Positions 30,426-41,521 of a DNA stretch of 64,000 nucleotides are shown here, one piece after another. Origin of the DNA: Pasteurellaceae bacterium Pebbles2 (lineage in GTDB: Bacteria > Pseudomonadota > Gammaproteobacteria > Enterobacterales > Pasteurellaceae). The notes under the pieces were generated by a model. It was not told the origin of the DNA, searched no databases, and was given only the letters and a program-made list of their open reading frames with translations. The number at the start of each line of letters is the position of its first letter. Position 1 is the stretch's first letter. The position numbers and the translations under genes are program-made. The stretch lies in contig LVZA01000001.1 of assembly GCA_023101505.1 (NCBI GenBank), positions 682,001-746,000 on the forward strand. Reading direction: 5' to 3'.

Positions 30426-31022
30426 TTAGTTAGCATATTGATTAATTGCACCAGCAATTTCTTGATCTTTATAAAGTGCTGACACCACATCTTTTAATGC
30501 TGCAGTCAAAGATTTTTGAATATCATCATTGTTCACGCCTAATGCGCCCTCATCTACACGGCTAGAGCCGATATTTTTAGTGAAGTTGCCTTTCACGCCT
30601 TGAACGTGAACTTCTAATTGCACTTTTGATGAAATTTTGTGGCGAATATTGCCCTCATCGACTTTGGCATAGAATTCTTTTACGGTTACTAATACGTTGG
30701 TATTTGCGCCATTATTCGCTAAACGGAAGCCTTTTGAATTAAGATCTTGCGACACGATTTGTTGGAATAATTGTGCTACATCAGGTGAAGAAGATAATTT
30801 AAATAATGAGCCGTCCACAGTATAAGCAGAGATTTCAGGCTGTTGGCGACCGTCTTTGGTTACGACGTTTACAATCGCTTTTTGGTTAAGTGTATTAAAT
30901 GCTGCCGTTGCTGTTGGGGCTTGCGGATTAAAACTTAAAGTGTTGCTTGGTTTTCCAGCACAACCTGCTAATAATGCTGTTGCAACAAAAAGGGTAGCGA
31001 GTGAGAATTTTTTTAATTTCAT
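30426..31022 (-). CDS. yajG: YajG-family lipoprotein
   Basis: 198-residue predicted lipoprotein. A lipobox (LLAG-C) puts the lipidated cysteine at residue 21, with Ala-Gly-Lys after it, compatible with outer-membrane sorting. The rest resembles YajG: a beta-rich domain with NVVTKDGRQQPEISAYTV, VAQLFQQIVSQDLNSKGFR and VKEFYAKVDEG. The function of the family is not established; E. coli yajG lies next to bolA-ampG, and here bolA is the divergent neighbour 103 bp away. Confidence 0.85.
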   Translation of the reverse strand: MKLKKFSLATLFVATALLAGCAGKPSNTLSFNPQAPTATAAFNTLNQKAIVNVVTKDGRQQPEISAYTVDGSLFKLSSSPDVAQLFQQIVSQDLNSKGFRLANNGANTNVLVTVKEFYAKVDEGNIRHKISSKVQLEVHVQGVKGNFTKNIGSSRVDEGALGVNNDDIQKSLTAALKDVVSALYKDQEIAGAINQYAN

Positions 31023-31125
31023 TGATTAATCCTTACTTTTATTAAAATTAACAGCGCTTATTCTTGCAAACTTAGGCAATAATGTATAGCCTTTCCGCTG
31101 AAAAATTTTTATTTTGGAGTAAACA

Positions 31126-31437
31126 ATGTCAAAACAACAAGCACTGGAAGTACAAATCATTGCCGAATTTCAACCGCACTTTATGAAAGTGGAAAATGAA
31201 AGCTATATGCACAGCTCGGGGCGTGGTGCAGACTCTCATTTTAAGATGGTGATCGTGAGTGATAAATTTAACGGATTGCGTCAAGTTGCTCGTCATCGTC
31301 TTGTTTATCAGCATTTTGCTGAAGAATTAGCCAATGGTATTCACGCACTGGCGTTGCATACTTATACCCTTGAAGAATGGCAAAAAGCAGAGGGGCAATT
31401 TCCGAAATCACCTAATTGTGCCGGTGTTGGATTATAA
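31126..31437 (+). CDS. bolA: BolA family protein
   Basis: 103-residue BolA protein, a small class II KH-like fold that partners monothiol glutaredoxins in iron-sulfur trafficking and affects cell morphology. Family stretches are NESYMHSSGRGADSHFKMVIVS (shown as HSSGRGADSHFK), F.GL..V.RHRLVY (FNGLRQVARHRLVY) and the C-terminal HALALHTYTLEEW. The conserved His in RHRLVYQHF is present. The ATG has TGGAGT upstream. It is divergent from yajG, as in other gammaproteobacteria. Confidence 0.93.
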   Translation: MSKQQALEVQIIAEFQPHFMKVENESYMHSSGRGADSHFKMVIVSDKFNGLRQVARHRLVYQHFAEELANGIHALALHTYTLEEWQKAEGQFPKSPNCAGVGL

Positions 31438-31699
31438 CTATTTATAGGTAGTTTTATTGATATTTACTCTTTTTTATTAAGGAAGTGGAAAAAAGTTCCG
31501 CTTTCAAGTGGAAGAAATGTTGATTTTTAGTTAAAATAGACTGTTATTTTTGTTTTTTTCATAGGACAAAAGCCCGAATTTGAGTTTTTATTTTTGTGAT
31601 TTTTTAAATCATCGCTCAAAGTGCGGTCATTATTCTTACACTTTTTAATGGTGTAGGCGTGATGGCTTAATTTTAACCCTAACAAAAGTAGTGCAAATA

Positions 31700-33030
31700 A
31701 TGATTACGATTAAAAAAGGCTTGGATCTTCCGATTTCAGGGAAGCCAGAACAAGTAATCCGTAACGGCAATGCCGTAACTGAAGTTGCTTTGCTTGGTGA
31801 AGAGTATGTGGGAATGCGTCCTTCAATGAAGGTTCGCGAAGGCGATGTGGTGAAAAAAGGTCAGGCTCTTTTGAAGATAAAAAGAACCCTGGCGTGCTTT
31901 TCACTGCCCCTGCAAGTGGTACTGTAACCGCTATTCATCGTGGTGCGAAGCGAGTATTACAATCTGTGGTTATTCGTGTTGAAGGTAACGAGCAAGAAAC
32001 CTTTGCTAAATACGATGCCGCGGCATTGAGCCAATTAAGCGAAGCGCAAGTGCGTGAGAATTTGCAAAATTCTGGTCTTTGGACCGCACTTCGTACTCGT
32101 CCATTTAGTAAAATCCCTGCCGTTGATGCGGTGCCATCATCAATTTTCGTGAATGCAATGGATACTAATCCGTTGGCTGCAGATCCTGCGGTAATTATCA
32201 ATGAATTCGCTGATGATTTTGCTAATGGTTTAACCGTGTTAACTCGCTTACACAGTAAAGTTAATCTTGTTAAAGCAGCGGGCGTTAACTTGCCAACAGC
32301 AAATACAGTAACGGTTCACGAAGCGAAAGGCGTTCACCCAGCAGGTTTAGTGGGAACTCACATTCACTTTATCGATCCTGTTAGCTTGACTAAACAGGTG
32401 TGGCATTTGAATTATCAAGACGTTATCGCTATTGGTAAATTGTTCACTACAGGTGAATTATTCACTGATCGTGTGGTGTCTTTAGCTGGCCCACAAGTGA
32501 AAAATCCACGTTTAGTTCGTACTCGTTTAGGTGCAAACCTTTCACAATTAACTGCCGATGAATTAAGTGCGGGTGAAAATCGTGTGATTTCAGGCTCTGT
32601 TTTACATGGTGCAACAGCACAAGGTCCAGTGGATTTCTTGGGTCGCTACGCATTGCAAGTGTCTGCATTAAGCGAGGGGAACGAGAAAGAATTTATGGGC
32701 TGGATTACTCCGCAACCAAATAAATTCTCGATTACTCGTACTGTATTAGGTCATTTTGGTCGTAAATTATTCGATTTTACCACCGCAGTTAATGGTGGCG
32801 ATCGTGCGATGGTGCCAATCGGTTCTTATGAACGTGTAATGCCGTTAGATATTTTACCAACATTATTGTTGCGTGATTTAGCCGCAGGCGATACCGACTC
32901 TGCACAAAATTTAGGTTGTTTAGAGTTAGACGAAGAAGATTTAGCACTTTGTACTTATGTTTGCCCTGGCAAAACTGATTACGGTTCGTTGTTACGTCAA
33001 GCATTAGATAAGATCGAGAAGGAAGGTTAA
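31700..33030 (+). pseudogene. nqrA: Na+-translocating NADH:quinone reductase subunit A, frameshifted
   Basis: NqrA is the quinone-interacting subunit of the respiratory sodium pump. The first frame (31700-31927, [18 protein letters not shown] through [13 protein letters not shown]) and a second frame (31894-33030, [13 protein letters not shown] to the C-terminal ALDKIEKEG) together make a complete NqrA of about 443 residues. They are out of phase by one base. The family sequence [11 protein letters not shown] would be restored by one extra T in the run TTTT at 31869-31872. So this is a one-base deletion or a sequencing error in an otherwise intact gene. The rest of the operon is intact. Confidence 0.88.
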
Positions 33031-33032
33031 AA

Positions 33033-34268
33033 ATGAGTTTAAAACATCTTTTTGAAAAACTCGAACCTGCGTTTTTACCGGGCGGCAAATTTGCTAAGCT
33101 CTACCCTGTCTATGAAGCAATGTTCACTTTGCTTTATACACCAGGCACAGTTACCAAGCACAGCACGCACGTTCGTGATGCGATTGACTCAAAACGTATG
33201 ATGATTACCGTATGGTTGGCACTATTCCCAGCTATTTTCTACGGAATGTATAATGTGGGTCATCAAGCGGTTGAAGCCATTGCTCACTTAGGTACTAGCG
33301 TTGATGCCTTAGCGGCTAAAGACTGGCACTATGTTATCGTGCAAATGTTAGGCTTAGATGTGTCTAGCTCTGCAGGTATTGGTAGCAAAATGGCATTAGG
33401 TGCGGTGTTCTTTTTACCAATTTATTTAACCGTTTTCCTATTAGGTTCTGCGATTGAAGTTGGTTTTGCGGTTATTCGTGGACACGAAGTAAACGAAGGT
33501 TTATTCGTAACGACCGTGCTTTTTGCATTAATCGTTCCACCAACATTGCCATTATGGCAAGCCGCATTAGGGATTACATTTGGTTTAGTCGTTGCGAAAG
33601 AAGTCTTTGGTGGTGTGGGTAAAAACTTTATGAACCCTGCATTGGCTGGTCGTGCATTTTTATTCTTTGCATACCCGGGTCAAATCTCAGGTGACACAGT
33701 TTGGACTGCAGCCGATGGTTTCTCTGGTGCAACTGCACTTTCACAATGGGCACAAGGTGGCGAAGCAGCACTTAAACACGTATCAACAGGTCAACCAATT
33801 TCTTGGTTAGATGCGTTCTTAGGCAATATCCCTGGTTCTATGGGTGAAGTTTCAGCATTAGCCTTATTCATCGGTGGTGCAATCATTGTATTCGCACGCA
33901 TCGCTTCTTGGCGTATTATTGCTGGCGTATTCTTAGGAATGGTGATCACTTCAACGGCGTTTAACTTAATTGGTTCAGACACAAATCCATTATTCTCAAT
34001 GCCTTGGCATTGGCACTTAGTATTAGGTGGCTTTGCGATTGGTATGATCTTTATGGCAACTGACCCAGTTTCAGCGTCATTTACGAATACAGGTAAATGG
34101 TGGTACGGTGCGTTAATCGGCTTTATGGCGGTGTTAATTCGTGTCGTCAATCCAGCTTACCCAGAAGGTATGATGTTGGCTATTTTATTCGCTAACTTAT
34201 TCGCACCTTTATTTGACTATTTAGTGGTTCAAGCAAATATCAAACGTCGGAGAGCTCGCAATGTCTAA
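33033..34268 (+). CDS. nqrB: Na+-NADH:quinone reductase subunit B
   Basis: 411-residue integral membrane subunit with about ten helices; it carries covalent FMN and riboflavin and forms part of the sodium path. The flavinylation motif is SGATALS (231-237), with FMN expected on Thr234, matching Thr236 in Vibrio cholerae. It starts two bases after the nqrA stop and overlaps nqrC by eight bases. ApbE, encoded downstream, is the FMN transferase that acts here. Confidence 0.96.
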   Translation: MSLKHLFEKLEPAFLPGGKFAKLYPVYEAMFTLLYTPGTVTKHSTHVRDAIDSKRMMITVWLALFPAIFYGMYNVGHQAVEAIAHLGTSVDALAAKDWHYVIVQMLGLDVSSSAGIGSKMALGAVFFLPIYLTVFLLGSAIEVGFAVIRGHEVNEGLFVTTVLFALIVPPTLPLWQAALGITFGLVVAKEVFGGVGKNFMNPALAGRAFLFFAYPGQISGDTVWTAADGFSGATALSQWAQGGEAALKHVSTGQPISWLDAFLGNIPGSMGEVSALALFIGGAIIVFARIASWRIIAGVFLGMVITSTAFNLIGSDTNPLFSMPWHWHLVLGGFAIGMIFMATDPVSASFTNTGKWWYGALIGFMAVLIRVVNPAYPEGMMLAILFANLFAPLFDYLVVQANIKRRRARNV

Positions 34269-35028
34269 ATTTAATAAAGATAGCATCGGCGGCACATTAA
34301 CCGTCGTTGTGCTGTTAAGTTTAATTTGTTCTCTTATTGTAGCTGGTGCTGCGGTGTTATTAAAACCAACACAAGAAGTCCAAAAGCAATTAGATAAACA
34401 AAAAAATATTTTACAAGTTACAGGTTTAATGCAACCGAATATCGATGTTCAAGCGGTTTATGCGAAAAACATTGAAGCAAAATTGGTTGATTTAAATACT
34501 GGCGATTATGTTGACGGTCCAGCAAACTTTGATGCTAAAGCTGCCGTGAAAGATCCTGCACAAAGCGTTGCACTTTCAGCGGAAGAAGATTTAGCGGGTA
34601 TTCGTACTCGTGCGAATTTAGCGGAAGTTTACTTAGTCAAAGCTGACGATGGTCAAGTAAAGCAAATCGTATTACCAGTTTATGGCCGTGGTTTATGGTC
34701 AACAATGTATGGTTTCATTTCAATCCAACCTGATGGCAACACAGTAAATGGTATTACTTACTATGAACACGGTGAAACTCCAGGTTTAGGTGGTGAAATT
34801 GAAAACCCACGTTGGCAAGCCCAATTTGAAGGCAAGAAATTACTTAACGAACAAGGTCAACCAGCTTTGCACGTAGGTAAAGGTGCTGCAGCAGATAAAG
34901 AACACGGTATTGATGCGATTTCAGGCTCAACATTAACCAGTAACGGTGTTGATCACTCATTCAAATTCTGGTTAGGTCAAAAAGGCTTTGGTCCATATTT
35001 AGCAAAATTAAAAGCGGGGGCTAACTAA
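34261..35028 (+). CDS. nqrC: Na+-NADH:quinone reductase subunit C
   Basis: 255-residue subunit with one N-terminal membrane helix (about residues 11-34) and a periplasmic FMN-binding domain. The ApbE target motif is SGSTLTS (221-227), with FMN expected on Thr224 (Thr225 in V. cholerae). [15 protein letters not shown] is a second conserved stretch. The start overlaps nqrB by eight bases, and its stop shares one base with the nqrD start, indicating coupled translation. Confidence 0.96.
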   Translation: MSKFNKDSIGGTLTVVVLLSLICSLIVAGAAVLLKPTQEVQKQLDKQKNILQVTGLMQPNIDVQAVYAKNIEAKLVDLNTGDYVDGPANFDAKAAVKDPAQSVALSAEEDLAGIRTRANLAEVYLVKADDGQVKQIVLPVYGRGLWSTMYGFISIQPDGNTVNGITYYEHGETPGLGGEIENPRWQAQFEGKKLLNEQGQPALHVGKGAAADKEHGIDAISGSTLTSNGVDHSFKFWLGQKGFGPYLAKLKAGAN

Positions 35029-35651
35029 TGGCTGGTTCTAATCTTAAAAAACTTTTGTTATCGCCAGTGGCAGATAACAACCCAATCGCATTACAAATCT
35101 TAGGTATTTGTTCTGCATTGGCAGTAACCACAAAATTGGAAACTGCACTTGTAATGACAGTTGCTGTGAGCTTTGTAACCGCATTCTCCAGTATGTTCAT
35201 TTCAATGATCCGTAACTATATTCCAAATAGCATTCGTATTATTGTACAAATGGCAATTATTGCTTCATTAGTAATCTTAGTTGACCAAGTATTACGTGCT
35301 TATGCTTATGGTTTATCTAAACAGCTTTCTGTTTTCGTTGGTTTAATTATTACAAACTGTATCGTAATGGGACGTGCGGAAGCATTTGCGATGAAATCTC
35401 GCCCATTAGAAAGTTTTGTTGATGGTATCGGTAACGGTTTAGGTTACGGTGCAATCTTAATTGCAGTAGCATTTATTCGTGAACTGATTGGTTCAGGTAA
35501 ATTGTTCGGTATGACCATTTTTCAAACCGTAAACGATGGCGGTTGGTATCAAACTAACGGTTTATTCCTATTAGCTCCAAGTGCGTTCTTTATTATCGGC
35601 TTCCTAATTTGGGGCTTAAGAACGTGGAAACCAGAACAAGTGGAGAAATAA
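35028..35651 (+). CDS. nqrD: Na+-NADH:quinone reductase subunit D
   Basis: 207-residue membrane subunit with six predicted helices, homologous to NqrE in inverted topology. NqrD and NqrE each supply two cysteines for the [2Fe-2S] centre buried between them; Cys residues are seen in [14 protein letters not shown] and [14 protein letters not shown]. It begins at the last base of the nqrC stop codon (TAATG). Confidence 0.96.
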   Translation: MAGSNLKKLLLSPVADNNPIALQILGICSALAVTTKLETALVMTVAVSFVTAFSSMFISMIRNYIPNSIRIIVQMAIIASLVILVDQVLRAYAYGLSKQLSVFVGLIITNCIVMGRAEAFAMKSRPLESFVDGIGNGLGYGAILIAVAFIRELIGSGKLFGMTIFQTVNDGGWYQTNGLFLLAPSAFFIIGFLIWGLRTWKPEQVEK

Positions 35652-35654
35652 TCA

Positions 35655-36251
35655 ATGGAACATTATTTAAGTCTATTTGTTAAGTCCGTATTTGTTGAAA
35701 ATATGGCATTAGCTTTCTTCCTTGGTATGTGTACATTCCTTGCGGTGTCTAAGAAAGTATCAACCGCTTTTGGTTTAGGGATTGCTGTAATCGTTGTATT
35801 AGGTATCGCAGTTCCTGCTAACCAATTAGTTTTTACTCACATCTTAAAAGATGGCGCATTAGTTGAAGGTGTAGATTTAACATTCTTAAACTTCATCACC
35901 TTCATCGGGGTAATTGCTGCATTAGTACAAATCCTAGAGATGGTTTTAGATAAATTTTTCCCCGCACTTTATAGTGCATTAGGGATCTTCTTACCATTAA
36001 TCACGGTAAACTGTGCGATCTTCGGTGGTGTATCTTTTATGGTGCAACGTGAATATAACTTCGCAGAATCAGTGGTTTACGGTGTGGGTGCAGGTACAGG
36101 CTGGATGTTAGCGATTGTTGCACTTGCTGGCTTAACTGAAAAAATGAAATATGCTGATGTTCCAGCAGGCTTACGTGGTTTAGGAATCACCTTTATCACC
36201 GTTGGCTTAATGGCATTAGGCTTTATGTCATTCTCAGGCATTCAATTATAA
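35655..36251 (+). CDS. nqrE: Na+-NADH:quinone reductase subunit E
   Basis: 198-residue six-helix membrane subunit pairing with NqrD. Conserved cysteines are in [13 protein letters not shown] and [14 protein letters not shown], matching the iron-sulfur ligands of the family. It lies three bases after nqrD and ten bases before nqrF in the same operon. Confidence 0.96.
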   Translation: MEHYLSLFVKSVFVENMALAFFLGMCTFLAVSKKVSTAFGLGIAVIVVLGIAVPANQLVFTHILKDGALVEGVDLTFLNFITFIGVIAALVQILEMVLDKFFPALYSALGIFLPLITVNCAIFGGVSFMVQREYNFAESVVYGVGAGTGWMLAIVALAGLTEKMKYADVPAGLRGLGITFITVGLMALGFMSFSGIQL

Positions 36252-36261
36252 GGAGCATATC

Positions 36262-37491
36262 GTGGATAGTAATTTTATTTTCGGTATTGGCATTTTTACA
36301 GCCCTTGTATTAGTGCTTGCAGTAGTGATTTTAATCGCTAAATCAAAATTAGTGGATTCAGGCGACATCACCATCTCAATCAATGATGATCCAAACAAAG
36401 CAATTACCTTACCTGCTGGCGGCAAATTATTAGGCGCGTTAGCAAGCCAAGGTATCTTCGTTTCATCTGCTTGTGGTGGCGGTGGCTCTTGTGGTCAATG
36501 TTTGGTAAAAGTGAAATCAGGTGGCGGCGAAATTCTTCCAACTGAACTTTCACACATCACCAAACGTGAAGCCAAAGAGGGTTATCGTTTAGCTTGCCAA
36601 GTAAACGTGAAATCATCAATGGACGTTGAATTGCCTGAAGAAATCTTTGGTGTGAAAAAATGGGAATGTACCGTTATTTCTAACGATAACAAAGCCACAT
36701 TCATCAAAGAACTTAAATTGGCAATCCCTGAGGGCGAAGAAGTTCCATTCCGTGCAGGTGGTTATATCCAAATCGAAGCAGAACCACACACTGTGGCTTA
36801 TAAAGATTTTGATATTCCAGCAGAATACCACGAAGATTGGGACAAATTCGACCTATGGCGTTATGTGTCAAAAGTGGACGAACATATTATTCGTGCTTAC
36901 TCAATGGCTTCATACCCAGAAGAAAAAGGCATTATTATGTTGAACGTGCGTATCGCAACGCCTCCACCACGTAATCCTGACGTTGCTCCAGGTCAAATGT
37001 CATCTTACATTTGGTCATTAAAAGAGGGCGATAAAGTCACTATTTCAGGTCCATTTGGTGAATTCTTCGCGAAAGAAACTGACAATGAAATGGTGTTTAT
37101 CGGTGGTGGTGCAGGTATGGCACCAATGCGTTCACACATTTTCGACCAATTAAAACGCTTACACAGTAAACGTAAAATGACTTTCTGGTACGGTGCTCGT
37201 TCTAAACGTGAAATGTTCTATGTAGAAGATTTCGATATGCTCCAAGCAGAAAATGACAACTTCAAATGGTATGTTGCACTTTCTGATCCATTACCAGAAG
37301 ATAATTGGGACGGCTACACTGGCTTCATTCACAACGTGCTTTATGAGAACTATCTCAAAAATCACGAAGCACCTGAAGACTGTGAATACTATATGTGTGG
37401 ACCTCCAGTGATGAATGCAGCTGTTATCAATATGCTTAAAGAATTAGGCGTTGAAGATGAAAACATCTTATTAGATGATTTCGGTGGCTAA
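36262..37491 (+). CDS. nqrF: Na+-NADH:quinone reductase subunit F (NADH-oxidising)
   Basis: 409-residue entry subunit: an N-terminal membrane helix (about 8-26), a ferredoxin-type [2Fe-2S] domain with C71, C77, C80 ([10 protein letters not shown]) and C112 (YRLACQ), then a ferredoxin-reductase domain. The FAD motif is RAYSMAS, the NADH region is [14 protein letters not shown], and the C-terminus is [11 protein letters not shown]. It starts with GTG, with AAGGAG nearby. It takes electrons from NADH and passes them to NqrD/E and onward. Confidence 0.96.
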   Translation: MDSNFIFGIGIFTALVLVLAVVILIAKSKLVDSGDITISINDDPNKAITLPAGGKLLGALASQGIFVSSACGGGGSCGQCLVKVKSGGGEILPTELSHITKREAKEGYRLACQVNVKSSMDVELPEEIFGVKKWECTVISNDNKATFIKELKLAIPEGEEVPFRAGGYIQIEAEPHTVAYKDFDIPAEYHEDWDKFDLWRYVSKVDEHIIRAYSMASYPEEKGIIMLNVRIATPPPRNPDVAPGQMSSYIWSLKEGDKVTISGPFGEFFAKETDNEMVFIGGGAGMAPMRSHIFDQLKRLHSKRKMTFWYGARSKREMFYVEDFDMLQAENDNFKWYVALSDPLPEDNWDGYTGFIHNVLYENYLKNHEAPEDCEYYMCGPPVMNAAVINMLKELGVEDENILLDDFGG

Positions 37492-37513
37492 TCACTATCC
37501 TATAAATAAAAAG

Positions 37514-37536
37514 AGCGGTCAGGTTTCTGACCGCTT
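37514..37536 (+). terminator. Hairpin between nqrF and apbE
   Basis: A 9-bp stem (AGCGGTCAG with CTGACCGCT) and a 4-base loop. The tail (TTGGCTATTT) is poor in T, so it may be a leaky terminator or an mRNA-stabilising hairpin that separates expression of the pump from its maturation genes. Confidence 0.6.
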
Positions 37537-37563
37537 TGGCTATTTAAAATCACAGTAAATTTT

Positions 37564-38610
37564 ATGAAAATTAAGTTTTTTTTCACCGCACTTTTAGCGG
37601 TATTTGCACTCACTGCCTGCAATAAATCGGCAGATATTATCACCCTAAATGGTAAAACAATGGGAACGACTTACCACATCAAATATCTTGATGACGGCAA
37701 AGTCGCACAACAAGCAGAACAAGCCCATAGCCAAATTGAAGGTATTTTGAAAGATGTTAATGCGAAAATGTCCACTTACATTCCCAGCTCGGAACTAAGT
37801 CGCTTTAACCAAAACACACAAATTCACACACCGATTGCCATTTCACCCGAATTAGCCAAAGTCGTGGCAGAAGCAATCCGCTTAAACAAAATGACCGACG
37901 GTGCTTTAGACGTTACCGTCGGACCTTTGGTCAACCTGTGGGGGTTTGGCCCTGAAAAACACACGGGCAAAGAGCCAAGCCCTGCGGAACTCAATGAACG
38001 ACGTGCTTGGGTTGGCATCGAAAAACTAAAATTAAACCAAACGGCACAGCAATTTAGCCTTGAAAAAACCGTACCGCAACTCTATGTTGATCTTTCTTCG
38101 ATTGCAAAAGGCTTTGGCGTTGACCAAGTCGCAGATTATTTAGAACATATTGGCGTACAACATTATTTGGTCGAAATTGGCGGTGAAATTCGTGCCAAAG
38201 GCAAAAATGCAGAACAAAAAAACTGGCAAATTGCGATTGAACAACCAAACTTTGACGGCAGCCGCTCAGCACAACAAGTCATCGGCATCGAAAACTTAGG
38301 AATGGCAACTTCAGGCGATTATCGCAATTATTTTGAAGAAAATGGCAAACGATTTTCACACGAAATCGACCCAAAAACAGGCTACCCAATTCAGCACAGA
38401 TTGGCTTCCATCACCGTGCTACACCCATCAGCAATGACCGCTGATGGTTTATCAACCGCCCTTTTTGTGCTCGGCGAAGAAAAAGCATTAGCCATTGCTG
38501 AAAAAGAAAATTTAGCCATTTATTTAATTAGCAAAACCGAAAAAGGGTTTGAAACAAAAATGTCGTCAAAATTCACCGCACTTTTGGCAGCACAATCAAA
38601 CAAGCAGTAA
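37564..38610 (+). CDS. apbE: FAD:protein FMN transferase (NqrB/NqrC flavinylation)
   Basis: 348-residue lipoprotein with a lipobox LTAC (Cys19), placing it in the periplasm. Family motifs include NGKTMGTTYHIKY, the ALDVTVGPLVNLWGFGP region and VDLSSIAKGFGVDQVA. It transfers FMN from FAD to threonine in NqrB and NqrC. It follows nqrF by 72 bp and precedes nqrM by 11 bp, the arrangement expected for an Nqr maturation module. Confidence 0.95.
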   Translation: MKIKFFFTALLAVFALTACNKSADIITLNGKTMGTTYHIKYLDDGKVAQQAEQAHSQIEGILKDVNAKMSTYIPSSELSRFNQNTQIHTPIAISPELAKVVAEAIRLNKMTDGALDVTVGPLVNLWGFGPEKHTGKEPSPAELNERRAWVGIEKLKLNQTAQQFSLEKTVPQLYVDLSSIAKGFGVDQVADYLEHIGVQHYLVEIGGEIRAKGKNAEQKNWQIAIEQPNFDGSRSAQQVIGIENLGMATSGDYRNYFEENGKRFSHEIDPKTGYPIQHRLASITVLHPSAMTADGLSTALFVLGEEKALAIAEKENLAIYLISKTEKGFETKMSSKFTALLAAQSNKQ

Positions 38611-38621
38611 AAGGAAACATT

Positions 38622-38867
38622 ATGAAAATTTTTATCGTTACATTCGGCATCTTCTTGCTCGTCATCTTCGGAATGGCACTCGGTTACATCGTAAAACGTA
38701 AATCTATCGCAGGCAGCTGCGGCGGCATCTCAGCATTAGGTATGAAAAAAGTGTGCGACTGCGACGAACCTTGCGACAACCTAAAAAGCAAAGTGGCAAA
38801 AGGCGAAGTTGATGAAGCAGAACTAGAACGCTTCAAAAAAGCACCGCAGTTTTATGAGGTAAAATAA
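38622..38867 (+). CDS. nqrM: Nqr maturation protein NqrM
   Basis: 81-residue protein of the former DUF539 family. An N-terminal membrane helix (about residues 3-24) is followed by four conserved cysteines, C33, C45, C47 and C51, in [10 protein letters not shown] and VCDCDEPC. NqrM is needed for Nqr assembly in Vibrio and is thought to deliver iron for the NqrD/E centre. It lies between apbE and mnmA, 7 bp before the latter. Confidence 0.93.
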   Translation: MKIFIVTFGIFLLVIFGMALGYIVKRKSIAGSCGGISALGMKKVCDCDEPCDNLKSKVAKGEVDEAELERFKKAPQFYEVK

Positions 38868-38874
38868 GAAAAAG

Positions 38875-40029
38875 ATGATGAAATCAAAAACTTACGATCA
38901 ATATTTTGCAAAATTAAGCGACGAACAATTAGCCAACAATGGGAAAAAGAAAGTCATTGTTGGTATGTCGGGTGGCGTAGATTCATCGGTATCGGCTTTT
39001 ATTCTTCAACAGCAAGGCTATCAAGTGGAAGGCTTGTTTATGAAAAACTGGGAAGAAGATGACGATACGGATTATTGTACCGCCGCTGCAGATCTTGCCG
39101 ATGCACAGGCGGTGGCAGACAAACTCAATATGAAATTGCACAAAATCAATTTTGCGGCGGAATATTGGGACAACGTTTTTGAACATTTTTTGAATGAATA
39201 CAAAGCAGGTCGCACTCCAAACCCTGATATTCTGTGCAATAAAGAAATTAAATTTAAAGCATTTTTAGAATATGCCGCCGAAGATTTAGGCGCAGATTAT
39301 ATTGCCACAGGGCACTATGTGCGCCGCTCAGGCGACGACCAAAATGCACAATTATTGCGTGGATTAGACAGAAATAAAGACCAAAGCTATTTCCTGTACA
39401 CCTTAAGCAAAATGCAAGTGGGACAAAGTTTATTCCCTGTCGGTGATATTGAAAAGCCTATTGTGCGTGCCATTGCTGAAGATCTTGGCTTAATCACGGC
39501 AAAGAAAAAAGACTCTACGGGCATTTGCTTCATCGGTGAGCGAAAATTTAAAGATTTTCTGGCTCGCTATTTGCCAGCTCAACCCGGTGAAATTCGCACC
39601 GTGGACGGCAAAGTCGTTGGTCGCCACGATGGTTTGATGTATCACACGCTTGGTCAACGCAAAGGTTTAGGCATCGGTGGTGTACAAGGTTTAAGTGAAG
39701 ATCCGTTTTATGTGGTCGAAAAAGACTTAATTAACAACGTGTTAATTGTTGCACAAGGACACGATAACTCTGCCCTACTTTCCACGGGACTCACTGCCAG
39801 CCAACTACACTGGGTTGACCGCCAACCAATCCGCCAACCAGTTCGTTGCACGGTAAAAACACGCTATCGCCAAACCGACATCACTTGCGAAATTTTCCCT
39901 ATTGATGACGAAAATATCCGTGTGGTATTCGATGAACCCCAAATCGCCGTTACCCCAGGACAAAGCGCTGTATTCTATCAAGGCGAAATCTGCCTCGGCG
40001 GCGGCGTGATTGAAACGCAAATCAAATAA
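38875..40029 (+). CDS. mnmA: tRNA-specific 2-thiouridylase
   Basis: 384-residue enzyme that thiolates U34 of tRNA for Lys, Glu and Gln. The PP-loop is GMSGGVDSS (30-38). The catalytic cysteines are Cys121 ([12 protein letters not shown]) and Cys218 ([12 protein letters not shown]). The N-terminus has about 25 residues before the PP-loop, somewhat longer than E. coli. Two ATGs (38875 and 38878) are possible starts. It is close behind nqrM and may be partly co-transcribed; a strong terminator follows. Confidence 0.95.
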   Translation: MMKSKTYDQYFAKLSDEQLANNGKKKVIVGMSGGVDSSVSAFILQQQGYQVEGLFMKNWEEDDDTDYCTAAADLADAQAVADKLNMKLHKINFAAEYWDNVFEHFLNEYKAGRTPNPDILCNKEIKFKAFLEYAAEDLGADYIATGHYVRRSGDDQNAQLLRGLDRNKDQSYFLYTLSKMQVGQSLFPVGDIEKPIVRAIAEDLGLITAKKKDSTGICFIGERKFKDFLARYLPAQPGEIRTVDGKVVGRHDGLMYHTLGQRKGLGIGGVQGLSEDPFYVVEKDLINNVLIVAQGHDNSALLSTGLTASQLHWVDRQPIRQPVRCTVKTRYRQTDITCEIFPIDDENIRVVFDEPQIAVTPGQSAVFYQGEICLGGGVIETQIK

Positions 40030-40041
40030 CACAAATCAAAG

Positions 40042-40086
40042 AAAAAGTGCGGTGCAAAAAAATGAAATTTTGCACCGCACTTTTTT
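40042..40086. terminator. Bidirectional terminator (inverted uptake sequences) between mnmA and argH
   Basis: AAAAAGTGCGGTGCAAAA faces TTTTGCACCGCACTTTTTT across an 8-base loop, an 18-bp near-perfect stem with T-runs in both directions. It separates convergent genes. Confidence 0.9.
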
Positions 40087-40111
40087 CCTTATCGCTTATC
40101 CCTACATTTAA

Positions 40112-41488
40112 TTAAGCCTTAATTCTCGCCTTCGCTTCCGCAATCGCTTCCGCCACGCGCACTGGCGATACACCGCCTTTTGCGCTACGTTTGTCTAAGC
40201 AAGATTGGAGCGATAAGATTTCGTACACATCTTCGCCGACCACGTCGCTGAATTGGCGGAATTCTTCTACGCTTAAATCTTCTAAGCCTTTGTGGACTTT
40301 AATTGCGTAAACCACGGTTTCGCCCACAATGTGGTGAGAATCACGGAATGGTACGCCTTTTGCCACCAAGTAATCCGCTAACTCGGTGGCATTTGAATAG
40401 CCTTTCAAGGCGGCTTCACGGGTACGTTCCACGTTGACTTTAATATCTTCTAACACAAACGCTGCCATTGTTAAGCAATCGTGCCACGTGTCGAGCGCGT
40501 CGAAAATGCCTTCTTTGTCTTCTTGCATATCTTTGTTATACGCCAACGGCAAGCCTTTTACGGTGGTCAACATTCCCATTAACGAGCCGATTACGCGCCC
40601 TGTTTTACCGCGGATCAATTCGCACGCGTCAGGGTTTTTCTTCTGTGGCATTAACGATGAACCCGAAGTTACGCGATCGGAAAGTTCGACGAAATCCGCT
40701 TCTCCGCTGTTGAAAATAATCATATCTTCGGCGAAACGCGATAAATGCGCCATACTTAACGACGCGGTTGAAAGCAATTCGATAATATGATCACGATCAG
40801 ATACGCTGTCTAAACTGTTACGTGTGGCTGAAGCGAAACCTAAATCTGCCGCAAGTTGTTCACGATCAATAGGATATGCTGTTCCTGCCAATGCGCCACT
40901 GCCGAGCGGACAAGTGTTCATACGATTATAAGCATCAGCCAAACGGCTGTAATCACGGTCGAGCATCTCCACGTAAGCCATACACCAATGTGCAAAACTG
41001 ATCGGTTGTGCACGTTGAAGATGGGTGTAACCTGGCATTACGGCGTCTTGGGTGTTTTCGGCGGTTTCCACTAATTTAGCTTGCAATTCACGCACGGCGT
41101 ATTGCAATTCGGTAACTTGCGCTTTGCACCACATTTTGATGTCGAGTGCTACTTGGTCATTACGTGAGCGACCTGTATGCAGTTTTTTGCCAAGATTACC
41201 CACTTTATCGATAAGTTTACTTTCCACCCAGCTGTGAATATCTTCGGCATCATCTTGCAAAATCGCCTGTGGATTTGACCGCACTTCAATAAGCAATTCA
41301 TTCAACGCCACTTCAAGTTGCTGCTGCTCTTGCGTACTTAATACATTCACGCTCACCAAGGCTTTCGACCAGCCTATCGAGCCCTCAATATCTTGTTCAG
41401 CTAAACGATAGTCAAAACGCAGTGAATCGTTAAAATCTTTAAAACGTCTGTCTGCCGCTTGCGTGAAGCGACCGCCCCATAATGCCAT
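40112..41488 (-). CDS. argH: Argininosuccinate lyase
   Basis: 458 residues (E. coli 457). It cleaves argininosuccinate to arginine and fumarate, the last step of arginine synthesis. The superfamily signature is [15 protein letters not shown], with the catalytic Ser in the flexible GSS loop, and [13 protein letters not shown] and [15 protein letters not shown] are further active-site regions. It is last in the argC-argB-argH order, 33 bp after argB. Confidence 0.96.
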   Translation of the reverse strand: MALWGGRFTQAADRRFKDFNDSLRFDYRLAEQDIEGSIGWSKALVSVNVLSTQEQQQLEVALNELLIEVRSNPQAILQDDAEDIHSWVESKLIDKVGNLGKKLHTGRSRNDQVALDIKMWCKAQVTELQYAVRELQAKLVETAENTQDAVMPGYTHLQRAQPISFAHWCMAYVEMLDRDYSRLADAYNRMNTCPLGSGALAGTAYPIDREQLAADLGFASATRNSLDSVSDRDHIIELLSTASLSMAHLSRFAEDMIIFNSGEADFVELSDRVTSGSSLMPQKKNPDACELIRGKTGRVIGSLMGMLTTVKGLPLAYNKDMQEDKEGIFDALDTWHDCLTMAAFVLEDIKVNVERTREAALKGYSNATELADYLVAKGVPFRDSHHIVGETVVYAIKVHKGLEDLSVEEFRQFSDVVGEDVYEILSLQSCLDKRSAKGGVSPVRVAEAIAEAKARIKA

Positions 41489-41521
41489 TTTTTTGTTCCT
41501 TTTGTTATTTTTAATTTATTT

